This document shows, in pieces, positions 31,426 to 36,516 of a stretch of 36,516 nt of DNA. Each line of letters begins with the position of its first letter. Positions within the stretch are counted from its first letter, which is position 1. This DNA is from Ostreococcus mediterraneus (taxonomy: Eukaryota; Chlorophyta; Mamiellophyceae; Mamiellales; Bathycoccaceae), in NCBI GenBank assembly GCA_012295225.1, contig WMKK01000004.1, forward strand, positions 73,921 through 110,436. The letters are read 5' to 3'. Made by a program: the position numbers and the translations under genes. The notes under the pieces were generated by a model. That model ran no database searches, had not been told where the DNA came from, and saw nothing but the letters and a program-made list of their open reading frames with translations.

Positions 31426-33070
31426 ATGGCACTTCAATCTCAAACAAGTTATACGCTAGCACGAAGCAGAAGTTTTTTGCAGTCGTTAAGACTTCCGAGG
31501 GCGCGGACATTCGTAAGAGTCTGTCAAGCGACTCCTTCAGCGATGGCTCAAAATTTTGACTACGACATATTCGTCATCGGTAAGTGCCGTTCGAAGACCT
31601 GGATCTCTGACTAAACATTACGCAAGGTGGTGGATCGGGTGGTGTCCGCGCGTCTCGTATGGCTTCGCAAAAAGGAGCGAAGGTTGGACTCTGTGAACTA
31701 CCTTTTGACCCGGTTAGCTCTGAAAGTAAGGGAGGTCTTGGAGGCACGTGCGTAATTCGAGGCTGTGTACCTAAAAAACTCCTGGTGTACGGGAGCGCGT
31801 TTGCAGCTGACTTCGAAGACGCACGAGGCTTCGGATGGTCTTCAACATCACATCCAACCTTTAAATGGGAATCTCTTTTGCAGGCGAAAACGCAGGAAAT
31901 TACCCGGCTCAACGGGATTTATTCCAAGTTGCTTGACGGAGCTGGGGTACAGCTCTACACTGGTGCTGGTCGATTATTAGATGCCCACACTGTTCAAATA
32001 ACTACACCTGAGGTACGACAAGTATTTCCATGAGTTTTGAACTAATTTTCTTATCGCATCAGGGAACAACTGAGCGCGTTACTTCGAAAACCATACTTGT
32101 AGCAACTGGAGGAAGCGCCGTCAAACCTGAGATTCCTGGGGCGGAGTTCGGTGTGACGTCAGACGAAGCTCTGACCTTCGATCAGCTCCCCAAGAGAATA
32201 CTAATAATCGGCGGAGGTTACATCGCCCTTGAGTTTGCTGGTATCTTCCAAGGGTTTGGATCCGAAGTTTCTCTTATGTACCGCCAACCACTACCCTTGC
32301 GTGGATTCGATTCCGATTTACGAGAAACAGTCAACTTGAACCTCAAACAACGAAACATAAACGTGCATGAGAATTGCGTTCCAGAAAGAATCACACGTAA
32401 TGATGACGGTTCATTACAAGTACAAAGTAGTTCGGGCGCACTCGTAGTTGACGCGGTAATGTTTGCCACAGGTCGACAGCCAAATACCACTCGGCCGGAC
32501 TTGGGTCTAGAGCAAGTTGGCGTCGATCTTGACGAAAATCGAGCAATCATCGTTAATGAGTTCAGTCAGACATCGATTCCTAGTATATGGGCCATTGGCG
32601 ATGTAACGAATAGAGTGAATCTTACTCCCGTTGCGTTGATGGAGGGCATGGCGTTTGTAAGTAGTGTAGTGGAAGGCACGCTGACACGACCTGACTACAA
32701 GGATATTCCTTGTGCTGTGTTTTCGCAGCCACCAGTTGCAACGGTCGGTCTCTCTGAAGAGCAAGCTATCGCACAGGGTTACACTTGCGATATTTTCTGT
32801 TCTACGTTTACACCGATGCGTTCGACTCTTGCAGGACGTAAAGAAAAGTCCTTAATGAAACTAGTAGTTGACACTGAAAGTGAACGCGTCTTAGGAGTCC
32901 ACATGGTCGGTATCGATGCACCAGAAATTTTGCAAGGGTTTGCGACCGCGCTGAAATGTGGCGCGACCAAGAGTCAATTTGATGCAACTGTGGGCATACA
33001 CCCTTCGAGCGCCGAAGAATTTGTTACCATGCGAACGCGCTCGCGTCAGGTAGGCCCGAAAACTCAGTGA
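31426..33070 (+). CDS. Glutathione reductase with organellar presequence, three exons
   Basis: Joined from 31426-31579, 31627-32012 and 32063-33070 (1548 nt, 515 residues); introns 47 and 50 bp. It reduces GSSG to GSH with NADPH and FAD. The first join rebuilds the FAD fold [13 protein letters not shown]. Redox-active Cys93 and Cys98 lie in [18 protein letters not shown], the plant wording. The NADPH fold is [17 protein letters not shown] with the Arg-bearing loop [11 protein letters not shown]. The C-terminal catalytic His-Glu is in [18 protein letters not shown]. The first 40 residues are basic, Ser/Arg-rich and without acidic residues ([20 protein letters not shown]), indicating plastid and/or mitochondrial import. 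There is no hydrophobic signal peptide, which argues against a secondary-plastid bipartite leader. Confidence 0.95.
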
Positions 33071-33438
33071 GTAGAGAAGCAACGCTTTTTTACAGATTTA
33101 ATAAATGTTTTCTACGCAATCCTTTGAAATTACAATGAGGAGCAAATATTGTCTAGTGCTAGCTTGGTTGGGGTATGCCAAATATTCAGGGCCAGCGTTG
33201 GGCGTCGGCCCATGAGGGATGGAATACAGTGGATACCATACTTGACGCGCGCGAGCCGCGCGAGCCGGGCTGCGCGCGCTTCTCCATATATCATCACACT
33301 TAAGTTATGAATTTCGTTTCAAAACATGCCTCGCATAAATATGAGTTTTCTAAGACCGGCGCGTGCTAAATATTCGAGCTGGAATCTGGGCATATGTGCC
33401 TTGGCACGGAGCCTGCCTCCACCCACTAAAGTGCTAAA
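33071..33438. other. Convergent intergenic region with CG-rich hairpin-like stretch
   Basis: 368 bp between convergent genes. Around 33243-33282 a strongly CG-biased, partly self-complementary run (GACGCGCGCGAGCCGCGCGA onward) stands out from the AT-richer flanks. No gene recognised. ATTTAATAAATG near 33098 may serve the glutathione reductase 3' end. Confidence 0.4.
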
Positions 33439-34200
33439 CTAAATTATTACGTCTGATAGCTCTAGTAGTATGAAAACTTCGACTAACAGAACTTGTAATT
33501 TATCATCTAATTTGCGATATTTTGTCGAAACATTTCCGCTCACTTTGGATATATTAGTTGACCCATTCGTAAGTGAAGTTATATTGTGCACACATTCACT
33601 TAAAAGCTTTGGATTGGACTTCGAATGCTGTTCTATCATGTGAAGACAAAATATCACACACTTCGTCTTAAAGAGGGAATCTTCAACAAAGTTGCACCGA
33701 AGAAAGTCCTCTTGACTATCTTCAATATGAGGAACTAAGTTGAACTCCAAACGTTCTATTATCTCAAACTCAATGCGTGGTAGATCCCCCATGAACGTAT
33801 GCTCTTGTGACGTACCGAGTATTTTGCACAGAGTAAGTGAGTCTAACTTCGCACTCACTAACTCAAATAACTTTAAATATAGAGAACAAAGATTTGCCTT
33901 TGACAGGCTCTGCAGTTCCAACGCGGTGCGAGCGAGACCTACGCACGTGACCATTATCTGAACAGGACAGAGCGTTGATCCCGTTCGCAAAGTTTTCCAA
34001 AAGAAATCAGCCGCCGTCATGACAACTGCGCGTTCTACGTTCACATGACTGAGTGAAATATACGAAGCTACGGCCGCACAGCGACCACGAGTATCACCTA
34101 CACGATGTTCGAGAGTCAAAAGCAAGCGACTCAATTCTATCACACATAGCATATGTACGACTTTCGACTCATGCCCATGTAGAAGTAGCGAAGTAACCAT
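33439..34200 (-). CDS. Divergent cyclin-fold protein (cyclin C-like layout)
   Basis: 253 residues from ATG 34200. The earlier in-frame triplets lack an ATG, so this start is preferred, though an upstream exon is possible. A cyclin-box pattern is visible: a helix with YISLSHVNVERAVVMTAADF, then FFWKTLR, then PVQIMVTCVGLARTALELQ, corresponding to RQQVIATATVYFKRFY...PVLMAPTCVFLASKVEE in cyclin C. It is followed by IEFEIIERLEFNLV, like the ECEFYLLELMDCCLIV segment. The usual KVEE glutamate region is altered, so identity is weak. Transcription-type cyclins (C, L, T) activate CDK8/9-class kinases. The alternative is another helical solenoid protein. Confidence 0.5.
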   Translation of the reverse strand: MVTSLLLHGHESKVVHMLCVIELSRLLLTLEHRVGDTRGRCAAVASYISLSHVNVERAVVMTAADFFWKTLRTGSTLCPVQIMVTCVGLARTALELQSLSKANLCSLYLKLFELVSAKLDSLTLCKILGTSQEHTFMGDLPRIEFEIIERLEFNLVPHIEDSQEDFLRCNFVEDSLFKTKCVIFCLHMIEQHSKSNPKLLSECVHNITSLTNGSTNISKVSGNVSTKYRKLDDKLQVLLVEVFILLELSDVII

Positions 34201-34361
34201 AGACAAACGTCTACGTGAACTGCGGTGCAACGGTTGTTTCTTTCTACTGGTCTACCTACGCTCACTCTTGCTTGTGCGAGTTGAGTTTCATGGACATCGC
34301 TGCGATTCATATTCCATGTATACGCGATATGCCGCTGTGAATCGTCACGCGTGCAAAAGTT

Positions 34362-34471
34362 ATCAAATAGGCACTGCCTGCGCAGGTTCGAATCCTGCCG
34401 TCCGCGGTGTATCGAATGCAGTGTATCGAATGCAGCGGACGTGCCCGAGTGGTTAAGGGGTTTGACTCGAA
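34362..34471 (+). tRNA. Circularly permuted tRNA-Ser(CGA) gene
   Basis: The 3' half (34362-34406) lies upstream of the 5' half (34435-34471). 5' half: acceptor GCGGACG 34435-34441, D arm CCC/GGG 34444-34459 around loop GAGTGGTTAA, anticodon-stem TTTGA 34461-34465, loop CT with anticodon CGA at 34468-34470 and A37. 3' half: A38, anticodon-stem TCAAA 34363-34367, long variable arm (AGGC ACT GCCT, 34369-34379), T arm GCAGG-TTCGAAT-CCTGC 34382-34398, acceptor CGTCCGC 34399-34405, discriminator G34406. All seven acceptor and five anticodon pairs are Watson-Crick across the two halves. Class II arm and G73 fit serine; mature length 82 nt. As in known permuted genes, a circular precursor joined at 37/38 is inferred; pairing near the joint (34347-34351 with 34475-34479) is only partly bulge-helix-bulge-like. 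The B box precedes the A box. Confidence 0.92.
34407..34434 (+). repeat. Exact 14-bp tandem duplication between the tRNA halves
   Basis: GTGTATCGAATGCA occurs twice back to back and makes up the entire 28-bp spacer between the discriminator base of the 3' half and the first base of the 5' half. In the precursor this spacer would be removed by tRNase Z and RNase P. Confidence 0.95.
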
Positions 34472-34483
34472 TACTGCGTTGAA

Positions 34484-34488
34484 TTTTT
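34484..34488 (+). terminator. RNA polymerase III T-tract
   Basis: TTTTT lies 12 bases after the end of the tRNA 5' half, where a pol III terminator is expected if transcription runs 3' half then 5' half. Confidence 0.7.
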
Positions 34489-34731
34489 CCCTAGTTCGCG
34501 TTTTTTGACCCGGACGATAAACAATATCAATTTATTACATCATATTGTGACATATTGTAATGGCATGAACAATATCAACATAGGTAGCAGTTCACATAGA
34601 GCGGTCGGCACAGCCACCTAGTTGCCACCACCTGTTAGAAATAAGTAAAGAGACAGTCCTGCTTAAAAGCTCTGATCGTAGTTTATCGATCGTGCGCGAA
34701 TGCGGTTGGAAGTTAAGGCCACCCATCAAGC

Positions 34732-35517
34732 TCAACTTGGTAAACTTAAGCGCTCATTCTTCCGCCAACTTTGTAAGTAGTAATAGAAGAAGTCGCAGTA
34801 CAGAGCAGTCTGTATCAAACCACTCAACCAAACTATCCATTGACTGTAACCAGGCTCAGTAAGATAGCGATAAATCCAATTCAACAAATATAGCGCCCGG
34901 TAACCCCCTAGCAAGAAGACATAATTGCCGGTCAAAGTGTCTATATTCTTTGTACGCTGTAGAAGAACGAGTTGAGGCAGTATTGCTACTGCTTCCAAGT
35001 AAATGGAGAATGTCCAAAGCACTTCGACGAAAGAGAATTCGTGATTAATAACTAACGCCATCATGAACGACGGTAGCAATAAAAAGGCAATCCTGAAGGT
35101 ATCTTGCTCACGGTCATATGTCTGGCTAACTACCCGGTGTATCCGCATGTACCATAGCACGCAACAGCTACTTGAAATGAAAATCATTTTCATGACAGTA
35201 TTGTACAGCGATATAAAACTAAAAAATAAATCCAAATATCTCGCTACGAACACGATGGCGTAAAGCTCTTGCGTACGCATAGATACACCCGCGCAGGACT
35301 TAGTGGCCTGAATTTTCAACAGCAACACCTGAAAGAGAAAGAAGATTACTTGACTGTCAGTCAATGTGAGCCAAAATACTGTGAGCCAACGTGCGTCGAT
35401 CAAATATACGCACTAGAATACTAGCCAGATGAGTCATATCACCCGCTGAGTTCACACTTAGTACTGGTGGACGAAACAGTTAAGAAAAGTGATTTTACCG
35501 AATCTGAAAACGTTCAT
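34732..35517 (-). CDS. ERD2: ERD2, K/HDEL receptor, three exons
   Basis: Joined from complement of 35517-35499, 35445-35414 and 35328-34732 (648 nt, 215 residues, the usual family length); introns 53 and 85 bp. The tiny first two exons rebuild MNVFRFAGDMTHLASILVLL, matching the family MNLFRFLGDLSHLLAIILLL. Then SCAGVS, ARYLDLFFSFISLYNTVMK, YDREQDTFR, LWTFSIYLEAVAILPQL, GGYRALYLLNWIYRY and LIQTALYCDFFYYYL all follow the receptor. It is a seven-helix Golgi/ER membrane protein that returns HDEL/KDEL proteins by COPI vesicles. The tail ends KNERLSLPS, close to the conserved KKLSLPA. A longer alternative reading of exon 3 starting at 35403 lacks the conserved N-terminus and is rejected. Confidence 0.96.
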
Positions 35518-36442
35518 CGTAGCAACCGTTTAATCGCAACTATTTCAAATGATACGGCGTAGCGTAATCAACAACAATCGATTGGTGAACAACCTTAACC
35601 AACGCACGGTGACCGATCACACGAAGAAGGAACCGGCGAGTTTTGTAAAATGACGCTCAGCAGAAAACAAGACGCACATCTTGCCTGATGAATGAACCGA
35701 CTCTTGAAAGGATGTTTATGAAAATAAACACTCACGTGGAGCGTTTGTGGAACGCATATACGCCGAATTAACCTAGCGTGGAATACCGCATATATATGCG
35801 AGGTTAAATCTCGTAATTGAGTGGGATTTCGCCGGTCTTTGATATCTATCATTGACGGGGACTTAGTCCCCGTCTATGGATTTTCAAATATTAGATACAA
35901 TTGTACGATATCACGGGATTTCGTATAGTCTATATACGAGTAGGTTAAAATTACTAAAACAGTTCTTGCAGTTCTTAAGGTTAATTAATATGGCGTTTTC
36001 ATTTTTACGTATTTTTTATTGCAATTTTCTTCATGACATGCGTCTCGTCGAGCGCGTTCGATTGCCGTCTTTTTCGTCGAAAACGGACCCCGATTTTGTG
36101 AGTTATGCCCGAAAATGTCACGACGGTTGGTTGAAATGAAATGCAACGATTAACCTTGAGCGCCTTTGACGCCAGTCGACAGCGCGCACACGGCTCGGTC
36201 ATGGTTTAGGATTGCATGGATCGATGAAGAGTTTTGTTAGGTCGGTGTGAGCGCAAGGAAGCGGGGCTATGAGGCGCGAACCGACCGGGGACGGGTGCGT
36301 GAATGCTTGTGGCGATTGGTGATTTTTGAAGGCGCGACGATGATGACTTTCAACGTCTCGAATGGAGCGTTCATTTGATATCTAGACCTATGGTTTGATT
36401 ATAGTGTGCATACACATGCAAGTTACATTCACATCTGGTGGG
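35518..36442. other. Intergenic region with hairpins
   Basis: About 925 bp upstream of ERD2. Frames of 65-87 codons are unrecognised. It contains a palindrome at 35854-35874 and a TTAACCT...AGGTTAA inverted repeat around 35768-35807 enclosing CGCATATATATGCG. After about 36020 base composition shifts to higher G+C. Confidence 0.4.
35854..35874. repeat. Inverted repeat, 10-bp arms with 1-base centre
   Basis: GACGGGGACT, T, AGTCCCCGTC: perfect arms. Could form a hairpin in RNA or bind a dimeric protein. Confidence 0.85.
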
Positions 36443-36516
36443 ATGGCGCGACGCGACGATGTGTCGACGCTAATGTCCTCAGGAGGTGTCTGGAAGTGGG
36501 CGCATCGAAGCGATGC
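36443..36516 (+). CDS. Possible 5' end of a gene cut by the window edge
   Basis: An ATG at 36443 opens a frame (MARRDDVSTLMSSGGVWKWA) that stays open for 24 codons to the end of the window, in a more GC-rich stretch. Too short to identify; a chance frame is quite possible. Confidence 0.2.
   Translation, partial: MARRDDVSTLMSSGGVWKWAHRSD

Noticed and set aside
34268-34456. 62-codon plus frame across the tRNA region
   Set aside because: It overlaps the permuted tRNA, whose base-pairing explains the sequence.
35328-35403. Upstream ATG extension of ERD2 exon 3
   Set aside because: The extension reads through intron sequence; the two small upstream exons give the conserved receptor N-terminus instead.

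Overview
This is eukaryotic nuclear DNA from a compact genome. Six genes are interrupted by 19 recognisable introns, nearly all 47-58 bp (one is 85 bp). They have GTAAGT/GTATGT-like donors and, where visible, branch sites close to TACTAAC or CTRAY. The rest are long single-exon genes. A polyunsaturated-type fatty acid elongase, a plant-type glutathione reductase with a presequence, plant-type telomere heptamers (AAACCCTA) and a circularly permuted tRNA gene together suggest a small alga. Permuted nuclear tRNA genes are known from red algae such as Cyanidioschyzon and from prasinophytes, so a red-algal or similar unicellular alga is my best guess; the species is not settled. One assembly gap (20580-21374) and two single Ns are present.

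Layout. 108-473 (-) is a small unidentified ORF, head-to-head with UTP20 (694-8118, +), a 2474-residue SSU-processome HEAT-repeat protein. UTP20 ends tail-to-tail in the same CTAG as a divergent MSH4-like MutS protein (8115-10352, -) that has lost key ATPase residues. Next on the minus strand is ARMC6 (10558-12398), assembled here from eight exons. A Sen1-like helicase (13067-15546, +, four exons) converges on PWP2/UTP1 (15604-17901, -), a second SSU-processome gene. PWP2 diverges from an ELO-type elongase (18514-19365, +).

19366-23896 is repeat-rich and apparently gene-poor. It holds a 20-bp perfect inverted repeat around a GC-rich island containing the gap, and a 921-bp element with about 170-bp terminal inverted repeats and an exact 8-bp target-site duplication.

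Then come a bacterial-type aconitase B with a mitochondrial-like presequence (23897-26611, +), the ER chaperone BiP ending in HDEL (27617-29811, +, five exons), the deadenylase CAF1 (29988-30859, -), glutathione reductase (31426-33070, +), a divergent cyclin-fold protein (33439-34200, -), the permuted tRNA-Ser(CGA) gene (34362-34471, +) and the K/HDEL receptor ERD2 (34732-35517, -). The last kilobase has hairpins and possibly the first codons of another gene.

Functional links: UTP20 and PWP2 both act in 18S rRNA maturation. BiP (HDEL), the HDEL receptor and the elongase (KKNV tail) all belong to the ER. These are independent eukaryotic genes, not an operon. The most unusual item is the permuted tRNA gene, whose 3' half precedes its 5' half, separated by 28 bp that is an exact tandem 14-mer.
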